Part shown: positions 1 through 9,558 of the stretch, piece by piece | Numbering within the stretch: the stretch's first letter is position 1 | How the letters are laid out: each line of letters opens with the position of its first letter | NCBI RefSeq assembly: GCF_002584535.1 | Contig: NZ_NUOT01000069.1 | Location: forward strand, 30,201-94,200 | Source of the DNA: Bacillus cereus | Lineage (GTDB): Bacteria > Bacillota > Bacilli > Bacillales > Bacillaceae_G | Length of the DNA: 64,000 bases | Reading direction: 5' to 3' | Notes under the pieces: generated by a model | What the model was told of the DNA's origin: nothing | The model's database searches: none | Seen by the model: the letters and a program-made list of their open reading frames with translations, nothing else | Position numbers and translations under genes: made by a program

Positions 1-578
1 ACTAAACACTCTACTTCCTTCCGATCTTCATGTTTTATATATTTATATACATTTAAACCATATGCTTGTACGACGAAGGAAAGTGACAATACAAATAGTT
101 CTTTTAACACATCCTCTTCGTACTCATCGACCCAATCCTTTGTTTCTGCGCAAAAATTAAAAATCAATGTATAGAAACTTCCGCATTCAATTTCTGTTTT
201 GCCTACACCTATTTCTCTTAATAGCTCTTTACATAATAACGAATGTCTATCAATAAAACGCGGAGAGTAATAAGCATAAATCATTTCACGGCACTTCTCC
301 CTAATTATTTCCTCAAATTTAATATAGTATATTTTACTTTCAAAATTGAGCGCTCCTCTTGTTTTCCCACTATACTCCCGTAAAAAATCTTCAATTGTAT
401 CATATGTATAGCTTTCGTGCGTTTGATTCATATGTACTAGAATACCACTAGAGTTCACCATATATTTTGGGACTGATATGTAATAATATGCAATCCAAAA
501 ACAAAGCTTTGCTATTATCTCCTCTTTCTGCTCCTGCAAAAACTCGTCGAACAATTTTTTAAAAAATTGTTGAATCAT
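1..578 (-). CDS. Hypothetical protein, 3' end outside window
   Basis: The reading frame is open from an ATG at 578 to the window edge, giving 192 codons with no stop. A GAGGGAGGG ribosome site lies just upstream of the start. The protein begins MIQQFFKKLFDEFLQEQ and is rich in aromatic and charged residues, with no signal peptide or obvious membrane segment and mostly helical composition. I do not recognise the family. It diverges from the MFS gene at 808, with a shared intergenic stretch of about 230 bases. The open frame and good ribosome site make it a likely real gene; its function is unknown. Confidence 0.7.
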   Translation of the reverse strand, partial: MIQQFFKKLFDEFLQEQKEEIIAKLCFWIAYYYISVPKYMVNSSGILVHMNQTHESYTYDTIEDFLREYSGKTRGALNFESKIYYIKFEEIIREKCREMIYAYYSPRFIDRHSLLCKELLREIGVGKTEIECGSFYTLIFNFCAETKDWVDEYEEDVLKELFVLSLSFVVQAYGLNVYKYIKHEDRKEVECL

Positions 579-807
579 GAGTATCCCTCCCTCATACATT
601 TTAAATTTATTCCAATGTATTTTCTAATATGTAAATTTGATTTTTTAGCTTTATAAATTCAATTTTTCATCCCAAACAAAAAGATTGAATTTCCGTTATC
701 AAACACGTAATATAGACTCTGATTCAAAAAAGAACGATTGAAATATATGAATAAAAGGAGGGTTTATATACAATTTTTCCTATTTTATAAGACTGAGAGG
801 TTTTGTT

Positions 808-2010
808 ATGTGGCGTAATAAAAACGTCTGGATTGTTCTAAGCGGTGAGTTTGTTGCAGGACTCGGTTTATGGCTCGGTATTCTTGGTAATCTAGAGTTC
901 ATGCAAAAACATATACCATCCGATTTTATGAAATCAATGATTATGTTTATTGGACTATTAGCAGGTGTTCTTGTTGGACCAATGGCTGGCCGAATGATTG
1001 ATCAATATGAAAAGAAAAAAATCCTTCTATATGCAGGGTTTGGTCGCGTTATAAGCGTTGTTTTTATGTTTTTTGCTATTCAATATGAAAGTATTGCTTT
1101 TATGATTGCCTTTATGATTGCCATTCAAATTTCAGCTGCGTTTTATTTTCCTGCATTACAATCAGTTATTCCACTTATCGTTCGTGAACATGAGCTATTA
1201 CAGATGAATGGTGTTCATATGAATATCGGGACAATTGCTCGTATCGTTGGTACATCCTTAGGTGGCGTTTTGCTTGTTATGATGAGTTTGCAATATATAT
1301 ACGCTTTTTCAATGATTGCATATGCACTATTATTTTTATCAACATTTCTATTACAATTTGAAGATCAAAAAAACAATACCCCAAATAAAAAAACAGAAAA
1401 AGACAACAGTTTTATGGAAGTATTCCGTATTTTAAAAGGAATTCCAATCGCATTTTGTGCACTTATTTTAAGCGTCATTCCCCTTTTATTCATTGGCGGT
1501 TTTAACTTGATGGTAATTAATATTAGTGAGATGCAACATGATACAACAATAAAAGGATTTATTTATACGATTGAAGGGATCGCATTTATGTTAGGAGCCT
1601 TCGTTATTAAACGTCTGTCCGAGTATTTCCCACCAGAAAAATTGCTATACTTCTTTGCGTTCTGTACTGCTTTTGCACATCTTTCACTGTTCTTTAGTGA
1701 TGTAAATTGGATGGCACTTGTATCATTCGGGCTATTCGGATTTAGTGTCGGTTGCTTCTTTCCTATCATGTCGACAGTTTTTCAAACGAAAGTTGAAAAA
1801 AGCTATCACGGACGTCTTTTCTCATTCCGTAATATGTTTGAAAGGGTCATGTTCCAAATTGTCTTACTTGGAACGGGATTTTTCTTAGATACAATTGGAT
1901 TGCAGTATATGGTGCTTATTTTCGGTGTCATTTCATTATTCATTATCCTTATGTCGTTATCAAAACAAAAGCAAACAACTAAAAATACTTCCAAAGTATC
2001 AAACATGTAA
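808..2010 (+). CDS. MFS transporter
   Basis: This is a 400-residue integral membrane protein with about 12 hydrophobic segments, the usual size of a major facilitator superfamily carrier. The motif GPMAGRMIDQYEKKK after the second segment matches the MFS signature loop (G-x3-D/G-R-x-x-R/K-K/R type). A central hydrophilic loop near residues 185-205 separates two six-helix halves. It is probably a proton-driven drug or metabolite exporter; substrate cannot be read. The ATG follows a GAGAGG site. It is monocistronic, with a terminator directly after the stop. Confidence 0.85.
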   Translation: MWRNKNVWIVLSGEFVAGLGLWLGILGNLEFMQKHIPSDFMKSMIMFIGLLAGVLVGPMAGRMIDQYEKKKILLYAGFGRVISVVFMFFAIQYESIAFMIAFMIAIQISAAFYFPALQSVIPLIVREHELLQMNGVHMNIGTIARIVGTSLGGVLLVMMSLQYIYAFSMIAYALLFLSTFLLQFEDQKNNTPNKKTEKDNSFMEVFRILKGIPIAFCALILSVIPLLFIGGFNLMVINISEMQHDTTIKGFIYTIEGIAFMLGAFVIKRLSEYFPPEKLLYFFAFCTAFAHLSLFFSDVNWMALVSFGLFGFSVGCFFPIMSTVFQTKVEKSYHGRLFSFRNMFERVMFQIVLLGTGFFLDTIGLQYMVLIFGVISLFIILMSLSKQKQTTKNTSKVSNM

Positions 2011-2040
2011 AATCCATCTCAACATTGAGATGGATTTTTT
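2011..2040. terminator. Bidirectional terminator between MFS and pduL genes
   Basis: A 12-base perfect inverted repeat (AATCCATCTCAA with its complement, 2-base loop) is followed by a T run. It lies between two convergent genes and can serve both. Confidence 0.85.
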
Positions 2041-2041
2041 C

Positions 2042-2611
2042 TTATTGTAAGAGTTGTCCAAAGTCTCCGGTTGTTATACTCCCACTATTTGCTTCATCTG
2101 TATCGATTTGCATATCTAATGCGTAAGTATCTTTTACACGAATTAGTACTTGATTAAAAACCAATCCTCTGTTTCCTTCTACTTTAACACTTACATATTG
2201 TCCATCTTTCACTTGAAAGGTATCAGCATCTTGAGGTGTCATATGTATATGACGCTCAGCGATGATTACGCCTTTTTCAATTTCTAAAGAGCCCTTTGGA
2301 CCAATAAGAGTAATTCCTGGCGTTCCATCAATATTACCTGACGCTCGAATCGGAGCATCTACTCCTAACTTACGTGCATCTGTTTTTGAAATTTCAACCT
2401 GTGTAAACTTTCGGATAGGACCAAGAATACGGACTTTTGAGATTTCTGCCTTTTCAGTCTTAATCGTTACTGTTTCTTTTGCTGCAAATTCTCCTGGTTG
2501 TGAGAGTTCTTTTGCAACCACTAGCTCATATCCTTCCCCAAAAAGTTTTTCTAAATCTTCGTTTGTCAGATGGATATGCCGATTTGATACGCCGATTGGA
2601 ATTTGTTTCAC
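2042..2611 (-). CDS. pduL: Phosphate propanoyltransferase (PduL-type phosphotransacylase)
   Basis: The protein matches the PTAC/PduL family, which interconverts acyl-CoA and acyl phosphate. Two repeated halves each carry the family's histidine motif (RHIHL near the N-terminus and RHIHM near residue 120), which bind zinc. There is no N-terminal encapsulation peptide and no microcompartment gene nearby, so it is probably a free housekeeping enzyme in acetyl or propionyl phosphate metabolism. The frame is open from an ATG at 2641, but a GAGGTG site places the likely start at the GTG at 2611 (189 residues). It is convergent with the MFS gene and apparently monocistronic. Confidence 0.85.
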   Translation of the reverse strand: MKQIPIGVSNRHIHLTNEDLEKLFGEGYELVVAKELSQPGEFAAKETVTIKTEKAEISKVRILGPIRKFTQVEISKTDARKLGVDAPIRASGNIDGTPGITLIGPKGSLEIEKGVIIAERHIHMTPQDADTFQVKDGQYVSVKVEGNRGLVFNQVLIRVKDTYALDMQIDTDEANSGSITTGDFGQLLQ

Positions 2612-2794
2612 CTGAAACACCTCTTCATTATATAGTAGCATTCATACTCTTTAGTCTTTCCTTCTTTTTCTTTTTACACAACTACATTTTGAATTCTGGC
2701 TCAAAAGTGTTAAAATATAATTATGTGTTTTCAGAATAATAAAAGAATATAAAAAGTAGATCATTGAAAACACAGTTTTTTAGGAGGGGTTTTG

Positions 2795-3994
2795 ATGACT
2801 TATACGTTAGCAACTAGAATGAAAGCATTCCAATCTTCTATATTTAGTGAACTAGCAGCTTATAAAAAAGAAAAAATTGCAGCAGGTCACAAAATGATTG
2901 ATTTAAGTATCGGCAATCCAGATATGCCTCCTGCTGATATTGTAAGAGAAGCTATGGTACATACAGCAAGTGGAAAAGAAAATTACGGTTATACTTTATC
3001 AGGTATTCAAGAATTTCACGAATCCGTAACTGAATATTACGATAACAATCACCATGTTAAATTAGATCCAAACAATGAAGTTTTATTATTGATGGGTTCC
3101 CAAGATGGGCTCGTTCACTTGCCGATGGTTTTTGCAAATCCAGGTGATCTTATTTTAGTACCTGATCCTGGATATACAGCATATGAAACAGGTATTCAAA
3201 TGGCAGGTGCAAAACCTTACTTCATGCCTTTAAAAAAAGAAAATGACTTTTTACCTAATTTACAAGACATTCCTGAGGAAATTGCTAAACAAGCAAAAAT
3301 GATGATATTGAACTTCCCTGGAAATCCAGTTCCAGCAATGGCACATGAAGATTTCTTCAAAGAAGTTATTACCTTCGCGAAACAACACAAAATTATTGTG
3401 GTACATGATTTTGCCTATGCAGAATTTTATTACGATGGAAAGAAACCAATCAGTTTCTTATCTGTTCCTGGTGCCAAAGAAGTTGGTGTTGAAATTAATT
3501 CCTTATCCAAAAGCTATAGCTTAGCTGGTAGTCGCATTGGTTATATGATTGGAAATAAAGAAATTGTAGGTGCACTAACACAATTTAAATCAAATACAGA
3601 CTACGGTGTGTTCTTGCCAATTCAAAAGGCAGCATCAGTTGCCTTACGTCACGGTGCCGACTTCTGCGCCAAAAATCGTATCATCTATCAAGAACGCAGA
3701 GATACTTTAGTCGATGGTTTTGCTTCTTTCGGATGGCATGTTGATAAACCTATTGGTAGTATGTTCGTATGGGCGGAAATACCAATAGGCTGGACTTCAT
3801 TAGAATTTGCTTATGCATTGATGGATCGTGCGCATGTTGTTGTAACTCCTGGTCATGCTTTCGGACCACATGGTGAAGGTTTTGTGCGTATCGCACTTGT
3901 CCAAGATAAAGAAGTGTTACAACAAGTTGTTGAAAATATAAAAAAGAGTGGTATTTTTTCTCTTGAAAAAGCAGATGTATTAGTCAAAAATTAA
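2795..3994 (+). CDS. Class I/II PLP aminotransferase, LL-DAP aminotransferase-like
   Basis: This is a 399-residue fold-type I aminotransferase. Visible motifs are NFPGNPVPA (the family's N-P-x-G-x-P region, slightly varied), HDFAYAEFYYDG (PLP-contacting Asp and Tyr), and SLSKSYSLAGSRIGY holding the Schiff-base lysine. Sequence style resembles proteins annotated as LL-diaminopimelate aminotransferase, but Bacillus normally makes DAP by the acetylase route, so the true substrate is uncertain. The ATG at 2795 is preferred over an in-frame TTG at 2792 because an AGGAGGGG site lies at proper distance. A terminator follows at 4003. Confidence 0.8.
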   Translation: MTYTLATRMKAFQSSIFSELAAYKKEKIAAGHKMIDLSIGNPDMPPADIVREAMVHTASGKENYGYTLSGIQEFHESVTEYYDNNHHVKLDPNNEVLLLMGSQDGLVHLPMVFANPGDLILVPDPGYTAYETGIQMAGAKPYFMPLKKENDFLPNLQDIPEEIAKQAKMMILNFPGNPVPAMAHEDFFKEVITFAKQHKIIVVHDFAYAEFYYDGKKPISFLSVPGAKEVGVEINSLSKSYSLAGSRIGYMIGNKEIVGALTQFKSNTDYGVFLPIQKAASVALRHGADFCAKNRIIYQERRDTLVDGFASFGWHVDKPIGSMFVWAEIPIGWTSLEFAYALMDRAHVVVTPGHAFGPHGEGFVRIALVQDKEVLQQVVENIKKSGIFSLEKADVLVKN

Positions 3995-4002
3995 TTACAA
4001 AT

Positions 4003-4031
4003 CCCCTGCTTGCTTTTAGCAGGGGTTATTA
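4003..4031 (+). terminator. Terminator after aminotransferase gene
   Basis: The stem CCCCTGCT/AGCAGGGG has a 7-base loop and is followed by TTATTATTTT. Confidence 0.8.
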
Positions 4032-4066
4032 TTTTCCCATTTAAAGATTAAAGATCGGAGACCTTT

Positions 4067-4474
4067 ATGAATATCAAGAATATTAACGATATACTTCCTC
4101 ATCGCTACCCATTTTTAATGATTGATAGAATCACAGACATTGAAGATGGAAGATCCGTTAAAGGATATAAGTTCATAACAAATAATGAATGGTTTATAAC
4201 GGAGTCGCAAAATAACATGCCTCACTTGCTAATTGTAGAAGCACTTGCACAGCTTGGTGCGTTCGTAGGAACAAACAATTCTACTGGATTAGGATTTCTC
4301 TCTTCATTAGACGGTGTAACATTTAATGGAACCGCTACACCTGGTGACAAACTAGATTTGCAATATGAAGTTCTGCGAAACAAACGAGGATTTATTCTTG
4401 GAAAAGGAATTGCTTCTGTAAACGGTAAACCAATTGTTACAGTTGAAAAATTATTAGTTTACATTTCTTCATAA
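4067..4474 (+). CDS. FabZ-like 3-hydroxyacyl-ACP dehydratase (hotdog fold)
   Basis: This 135-residue hotdog-fold protein starts with the FabZ motif [12 protein letters not shown], which carries the catalytic histidine, and has the second motif EALAQLGAF with its conserved glutamate. FabZ dehydrates 3-hydroxyacyl-ACP in fatty acid elongation. Its position away from murein or lipid genes suggests a second, accessory FabZ rather than the housekeeping copy. It is only a few bases upstream of the CoaW-like gene and probably co-transcribed with it. Confidence 0.75.
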   Translation: MNIKNINDILPHRYPFLMIDRITDIEDGRSVKGYKFITNNEWFITESQNNMPHLLIVEALAQLGAFVGTNNSTGLGFLSSLDGVTFNGTATPGDKLDLQYEVLRNKRGFILGKGIASVNGKPIVTVEKLLVYISS

Positions 4475-4526
4475 AGAGTCAATGATAGATGTTCATTATT
4501 ATTACACAATGATAAGGGGTGCAAAA

Positions 4527-5348
4527 ATGAAGAGCGCCGTCGGTATTGATGCTGGAGGAACACTAACAAAAATCGCTTATTTTGATGATGACAATGAATT
4601 GCATTTCGAAAAATTTTACTCACATGAGCAAAACAAAATTAAAGATTGGTTCAATAAAAATAAATATATAAATAGATTGTCTCTGACTGGTGGTAAAGCT
4701 GAACAGTTACAAACAACATTTCCAGAAAAATACAATATAGAGTATGTTGCAGAATTCGATGCCACACTTGCTGGTGTTCATTATCTCATTGACCAAGAAA
4801 AGCATTCCATAAACAACTTTATTTTAACGAATATCGGCACCGGTACGTCCATTCATTATGTCCATAACAACAAGTATATTCGCACTGGTGGAACAGGGAT
4901 TGGCGGAGGAACTATCATGGGGCTATCAAAATTATTAACAGATATAGATTGTTTTGAAGAAGTCATTCAACATACAAAACTAGGATCTAGGCGGAATCTC
5001 GATATTACAGTTGGAGATATTTATAACGGCATTCTTTCCCCTATTGATAGTAATTTAACAGCCAGCAATTTTGGAAAAGCTGTTAGCAGTGAAGTGGATT
5101 ATAACAAATCTGATTTACTTGCAACCCTTCAAGGTCTTGTCGGTGAAGTAGTTACTGCATTAAGCCTTCAATTTGCAGAAGCGAATGATGTAGCTCATAT
5201 CATTTATATTGGATCTACCCTTTCAAACAATAAAAAACTACAAGAGATTATAGGTGATTATACCGTGTATCAAAATAAAAAACCTATCTTCTTGCAAGAT
5301 CACGGTTTTTGCGGGGCTATTGGGGCCTTATTGCGTACAACAAAATAA
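4527..5348 (+). CDS. coaW: Type II pantothenate kinase-like protein
   Basis: The 273-residue protein has the ASKHA-fold phosphate-1 motif [15 protein letters not shown] at the N-terminus and [12 protein letters not shown] plus [13 protein letters not shown] in the middle. This is the layout of staphylococcal CoaW, which phosphorylates pantothenate, the first step to CoA. The start at 4527 is chosen for the AAGGGGTG site; the longer frame from 4482 has none. Bacillus of this group normally rely on CoaX, so this copy may have another or weak activity. A CoaB-like gene sits at 19863 in the same window. Confidence 0.75.
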   Translation: MKSAVGIDAGGTLTKIAYFDDDNELHFEKFYSHEQNKIKDWFNKNKYINRLSLTGGKAEQLQTTFPEKYNIEYVAEFDATLAGVHYLIDQEKHSINNFILTNIGTGTSIHYVHNNKYIRTGGTGIGGGTIMGLSKLLTDIDCFEEVIQHTKLGSRRNLDITVGDIYNGILSPIDSNLTASNFGKAVSSEVDYNKSDLLATLQGLVGEVVTALSLQFAEANDVAHIIYIGSTLSNNKKLQEIIGDYTVYQNKKPIFLQDHGFCGAIGALLRTTK

Positions 5349-5439
5349 ATTTATTATTAACTTAGGAAGAGCTAGAGATCGACTTCACGGCTTAATTTAG
5401 CCTTTAATGTAACTTACATAATAAAAAGGGCCCCTGAAT

Positions 5440-5482
5440 AAATATCATGTCATCCATTAATATTGTGGATGACATGATATTT
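5440..5482. repeat. 17-bp perfect inverted repeat, possible terminator or operator
   Basis: The arms AAATATCATGTCATCCA (5440-5456) and the exact complement (5466-5482) flank a 9-base loop. It lies 90 bases after coaW and 40 bases before the CcdC-like gene. The T run is short, so it could be a terminator, an mRNA end or an operator. Confidence 0.6.
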
Positions 5483-5521
5483 CCCATATAATTGAAATAC
5501 ATTATGTAAAGGAGTGAAATT

Positions 5522-6019
5522 ATGGATACTTCTGCGTTTTACTCTATTGTGATCATAGTTGCTGCGTTGGTCTTATGGCGTAGAACTAGAGCAATGTATC
5601 GTCCTATTAAAGGAAACGGGATCCGCATTCTCTTACCCATACTATTTTTGTTATTACCCTGCATTCCCATCATCTTAAATCCAAAAGCACATGCCTCAGG
5701 TTGGGAATTGATTTGTGCAGTTATCTTTGGGTTCCTTTTGTCAATTCCACTTATTTGGACCACTAACTATGAAATTCGATCCGATCAGCATATTTATGCT
5801 GTAAGAAACAAGAGCTTTATTATTACCTTTCTCATCGTACTTATTATCCGGTTTTTACTTCGTGATTATTTAAAATGGCTAGATCCAGAAACAAAAGCAT
5901 CACTATTTATGACTGTAGCACTGGGATATATCTTACCTTGGAGAATTATCTCTTTCATCAAATTTCGTCAATTATACAAAAGTCGAATCCAAACGAACGA
6001 CAATATTGACTTACGGTAA
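5522..6019 (+). CDS. CcdC-like membrane protein
   Basis: The 165-residue protein has four or five hydrophobic segments. Family signs are the basic stretch LWRRTRAMYRPIKGNG after the first helix and the C-terminal LPWRIISFIKFRQLY. These match the CcdC/DUF1453 family, named from the cytochrome c maturation locus of B. subtilis but of unclear biochemical role. A paralogue with the same two motifs lies at 10284 on the other strand. GGAGTG precedes the ATG. A hairpin at 6032 ends the unit. Confidence 0.7.
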   Translation: MDTSAFYSIVIIVAALVLWRRTRAMYRPIKGNGIRILLPILFLLLPCIPIILNPKAHASGWELICAVIFGFLLSIPLIWTTNYEIRSDQHIYAVRNKSFIITFLIVLIIRFLLRDYLKWLDPETKASLFMTVALGYILPWRIISFIKFRQLYKSRIQTNDNIDLR

Positions 6020-6031
6020 CACTGAATACGT

Positions 6032-6057
6032 GCCCCTTCAGTACTTCTGAAAGGGCT
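6032..6057. terminator. Hairpin between convergent ccdC-like and pssA genes
   Basis: The stem GCCC-TTCAG pairs with CTGAA-GGGC across TACTT. It lies between two convergent stops and can end both transcripts; the T tracts are interrupted. Confidence 0.6.
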
Positions 6058-6058
6058 T

Positions 6059-6550
6059 TCAAAGTTTTTTAAACCTAATTGGACTTACCATTAAGAGCGC
6101 GAGGATTAAAGTAATCCATGCATTGCTATATAAAAACAACCCCATTCCAGCTAATGGCAATCCAGCGGCTGGGATAGGTAATCCCTTAAAATATCCAATG
6201 GTTGGTTTAACGCTAAATTTAGCTAATCTTAAGGCACCCATCGTTGGAAAAAGGATAAATGCCAAAGAAGTTAAAATAGATGGTGCTGCTATCGAATGAA
6301 ATAGAAGTGCAGGAGCAACTCCGAAACTAACAATGTCAGCTAAGGAATCCAATTCTACGCCGAATTCACTGTTCACTTTCAATTTTCTTGCAATCCTTCC
6401 ATCAAGAAGGTCTAAAACAGCAGAAAAGAAAATAAAAATAGAGGCTGCTTCCAAAAGGCCACTCATATTCAAGGTAATTGAAAAAACACCACACAATAAA
6501 TTTCCGATCGTAAATAAATTGGGTATAGCTTTTACTATGTGATTGAACAA
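6059..6550 (-). CDS. pssA: CDP-diacylglycerol-serine O-phosphatidyltransferase
   Basis: The protein carries the CDP-alcohol phosphotransferase signature D-G-x2-A-R-x8-G-x3-D-x3-D, seen as LLDGRIARKL and GVELDSLADIVSFG. Serine is the likely acceptor, since N-terminal PNLFTIGNLLCG and length fit bacterial PssA, which makes phosphatidylserine, the precursor of phosphatidylethanolamine. Several membrane helices span the rest. The TTG at 6550 is chosen because a GGGGGGA site lies five bases upstream, giving 163 residues; the open frame extends to 6583 without a ribosome site. No psd gene is adjacent. Confidence 0.85.
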   Translation of the reverse strand: MFNHIVKAIPNLFTIGNLLCGVFSITLNMSGLLEAASIFIFFSAVLDLLDGRIARKLKVNSEFGVELDSLADIVSFGVAPALLFHSIAAPSILTSLAFILFPTMGALRLAKFSVKPTIGYFKGLPIPAAGLPLAGMGLFLYSNAWITLILALLMVSPIRFKKL

Positions 6551-6619
6551 GGTTGTCCCCCCTAAATTGATCAAACTTCCCATATATGTAGCATTTTCTA
6601 TATATTCTTCTGTTATTCT

Positions 6620-7037
6620 TTAAAATAGATGACTACTGTACGCTAAGTAAATTTCGACAAGAGAAAAGTATCTAAGAAGGTTACAAACTTGAGGTTTATA
6701 AATTAAATACTGCATAATAAGCAGTATTTCTAAAGTGCGCTTAATCCCGACAACAGAGAGAATAAAATGATTTTCGTTTGTAGGTGAGATTAGCGTAACT
6801 GCTTCGCATGCCAATTTCACTCATACATCTTCTTCGTTAATAAAAGGATTTGAATGAGATTCTTGTAATGGTTCTTCTTGTGTGAGAACGTTTTGTTTAA
6901 TGTGGATATTTTCATAAATACCCCGATATAAAAGCCTTTATTTTCGTAATATTATATACTATCTAAAGTAAAACGAGTGTTGTAGTAAAACTATTTTTGA
7001 TGTGATAGTACATAAGGTCATATAGAGTTCTTCTAAA
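6620..7037 (-). other. Intergenic stretch with short open frames, possible gene remnants
   Basis: No confident gene lies here. On the minus strand, a 66-codon frame (6620-6820) and an overlapping frame whose product reads KQNVLTQEEPLQESHSNPF before its stop at about 6813 look protein-like but lack a ribosome site and full-length context. They may be fragments of a decayed gene. The stretch abuts an IS605-type end at 7038. Confidence 0.25.
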
Positions 7038-7090
7038 TTGAACTACCCCCACCTACCGTTACGCGCTTGAGGTAGAGGTCTTCTCGCTAA
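7038..7090. mobile_element. Remnant of IS200/IS605-type element end
   Basis: The 15 bases TTGAACTACCCCCAC at 7038-7052 are identical to the end of the IS605-type structure at 63864-63878. They are followed by a different, imperfect hairpin (CCTACC with GGTAG). No tnpB reading frame is attached, so only a solo end seems to remain. Confidence 0.45.
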
Positions 7091-7096
7091 ATATGA

Positions 7097-7131
7097 CAAA
7101 AAGTACACCACTCCCTAATAAGTGATGTACT
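7097..7131 (-). terminator. Terminator of helD
   Basis: The imperfect stem AGTACATCACTT/AGTGGTGTACT (minus strand) is followed by TTTTTGTC, 35 bases after the helD stop. Confidence 0.75.
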
Positions 7132-7165
7132 AACAATTATATAATGTTACAGAGTAGCCTGTTTT

Positions 7166-9526
7166 CTATTGAACCTTTTCATTTTCTAACATATACGTAT
7201 CTGTGGATACCGACTGCAAGAACGCATTCATTTCCCCTACAGAATAAATATATAACTCATGCATTGCACGTGTACAAGCAGTATAAAATAATTTCCGTTC
7301 ACTTTCTCGGCTATATTTTTTCTTTGATGCATCATAGATGATAACCGCATCAAACTCTACCCCTTTCGATAAATACGATGGGATAATCAAAATACCTGTA
7401 TCAAACGAACTCGTTTCTTTCTTAATGAGACGAACTTGTAATGATGTTTGAAGTGCAAGATAAGCTTCTTTACTTTCCTCAGCTGTTTTACAAATAACCG
7501 CAATTGTCTTATGACCTCTTTGCTTCAACTGCTCGATTTGATCCACAATCTTTTTATGATGCGCTTTTCCTTCTTTCACTTCCGTTATACTTGGTTGTTT
7601 ACCGTCACGCTGAAACGGTTCAATTTCATGCCCATCTGTAATTAACTGCCTTGTAAATTCAATGATTTGTTTTGTAGAGCGATAACTACGCGTAAGTACG
7701 ATTCTTTCACTCAGCTCTTCTCCATACAACGTACTTAACTGTGAAAATTCATTCTCTGATGCATGTTCATAAATGGTCTGATTAAAATCACCTAGTATTG
7801 TCATTTTTGTATGAGGGAATATTCGTTTTAAGAATGCATATTGAAATGCAGAATAATCCTGCGCTTCATCAATAAATATGTGCTGCACAGATGTATTTCT
7901 TTGCAACTCTTCCAGTTGATCTTTTAAATATAAATAAGGTGTTGCATCTTCATATGACATATAAAAATCTTGTATTTTTTCTATTGTTTCTTTACATATT
8001 TCATTCCATCTTTGCGGTAATTTACTTTCCTCTACAAGTTGCTTAGCAAACTGCGGATCTTTAAATATTTGTATATAAATTGCTGATGTATGAATAAATT
8101 GTAATTTTTTCACACGTCTTCGGAGTGGTTTAAAATGTTCTTTCACAACGATAGCCGCCAACATATTTTGTTCTCGTTCAAATTCATCAAACGCATCCTG
8201 GGAATATTCTTGCCTTTGCTGTAATTTCTGATGAACTTTTGCATATGTTTCCTTATCTAATAACTGTACTTCTTCTTCCACCCAAAGTTTTTTTCTCTCT
8301 ATTTTTTCTTGTTCTTTCAGCTCTTTTAGTAGCCATTCAGAAATTAATTTTATTCGATTTGGAATCCGTATTGAAGAATCAAATTCATAAAACCGTTCTT
8401 TTATTTGTTCTTTGGAGATTAATACTTCTCCTCTAAATTTAATATCTTTAAATAACATACCTTCTCGTTTTAAGTAAGATATATACCGATCTACTACTTC
8501 AATAAAATCAGAACTTGCTTTATATCTAATTCCTTCTAATCGTGTTTCATAACTCTTTTCTTCCATTCTTGTCAGTACATATTCCATTTGTGTAAATGGA
8601 TCTTCCAATTCAAACTTCTTATCAACATGACGCTCTAAGTATTCTTGGAATGTCGTTTGTTTCATATTGTCCTCACCAAGTTCCGGTAGCACTGTGGAAA
8701 CATAACTATTAAACATCGAGTTGGGAGAAAAAAGAACGATTTGATCAGCGTGTAGAGAATCCCGATATCGATATAATAAATACGCGACACGCTGAAGTGC
8801 TGCCGATGTTTTACCGCTTCCCGCAGCTCCTTGCACAACAAGCAAACGACTTTTTTCATTCCGGATAATTTGGTTTTGTTCCTTTTGAATTGTTGAAACA
8901 ATGCTTTTCATTTGTGTATTAGCGTTATTCCCTAATACTTCTTGCAGTAATTTATCACCAATCGTAACACCTGTATCAAACATACTTACAATTTGGCCAT
9001 TCCGAATAACATATTGTCTTTTTAATGTCATTTCACCCGAAATCGTATCATTAGGTGCTTCGTATTTTGCTCTTCCTACAGAATAGTCATAATACAAACT
9101 TGATATAGGGGCTCGCCAATCATATACAAGAAATTGTTCTGTATTTTCATCGTAGAATGAGTGAACACCAAGATAAATAGCATCTTCACTTTTTTCACCG
9201 TCTTCTAAGAAATCTATCCTTCCAAAGTATGGGGACTGTTGTAATCTTTGTAGTCCTTTTAGTTTTTGATAAGCATGGCGATGACTTTGCTCTCGTTCGG
9301 ATAATAACTCTGCTTGTTGTTTAATACTCGCTGCCGTTTCAATAGCCTCTTCTGTATTATCAACATTCACTGTTACATCGTCCCAAAAATGTTTTCGAAT
9401 CTGGACAACATCTTTCATTGCTGCACTCGTATATCGCTCTAATGTATCAATATGATTTTTTATCTTTCCAACTACTTCTTTCAGACGATGTTGTTCCTGT
9501 TTCCATTCTTGATTTGTTTTTTCCAT
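7166..9526 (-). CDS. helD: HelD-type RNA polymerase recycling helicase
   Basis: This 786-residue SF1 (UvrD/Rep-like) ATPase has an N-terminal coiled coil (QEWKQEQHRLKEVVG region), the HelD mark DWRAPISSLYYD, Walker A VVQGAAGSGKTSAALQR, Walker B HIFIDEAQDYSAFQ and C-terminal helicase motifs (LTRSYRSTKQI). HelD proteins insert into stalled RNA polymerase and release it from DNA; relatives in actinobacteria give rifamycin tolerance. The start at 9526 is chosen for the AAGGAGTGG site. The region upstream carries divergent promoter elements and a 12-base inverted repeat. Length fits the family. Confidence 0.9.
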   Translation of the reverse strand: MEKTNQEWKQEQHRLKEVVGKIKNHIDTLERYTSAAMKDVVQIRKHFWDDVTVNVDNTEEAIETAASIKQQAELLSEREQSHRHAYQKLKGLQRLQQSPYFGRIDFLEDGEKSEDAIYLGVHSFYDENTEQFLVYDWRAPISSLYYDYSVGRAKYEAPNDTISGEMTLKRQYVIRNGQIVSMFDTGVTIGDKLLQEVLGNNANTQMKSIVSTIQKEQNQIIRNEKSRLLVVQGAAGSGKTSAALQRVAYLLYRYRDSLHADQIVLFSPNSMFNSYVSTVLPELGEDNMKQTTFQEYLERHVDKKFELEDPFTQMEYVLTRMEEKSYETRLEGIRYKASSDFIEVVDRYISYLKREGMLFKDIKFRGEVLISKEQIKERFYEFDSSIRIPNRIKLISEWLLKELKEQEKIERKKLWVEEEVQLLDKETYAKVHQKLQQRQEYSQDAFDEFEREQNMLAAIVVKEHFKPLRRRVKKLQFIHTSAIYIQIFKDPQFAKQLVEESKLPQRWNEICKETIEKIQDFYMSYEDATPYLYLKDQLEELQRNTSVQHIFIDEAQDYSAFQYAFLKRIFPHTKMTILGDFNQTIYEHASENEFSQLSTLYGEELSERIVLTRSYRSTKQIIEFTRQLITDGHEIEPFQRDGKQPSITEVKEGKAHHKKIVDQIEQLKQRGHKTIAVICKTAEESKEAYLALQTSLQVRLIKKETSSFDTGILIIPSYLSKGVEFDAVIIYDASKKKYSRESERKLFYTACTRAMHELYIYSVGEMNAFLQSVSTDTYMLENEKVQ

Positions 9527-9558
9527 ATCGCCACTCCTTATCAACTAATCGTTCTGAT

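Noticed and set aside
2262-2615. 117-codon frame opposite pduL
   Set aside because: It is the complement of a clear PduL coding region with no ribosome site.
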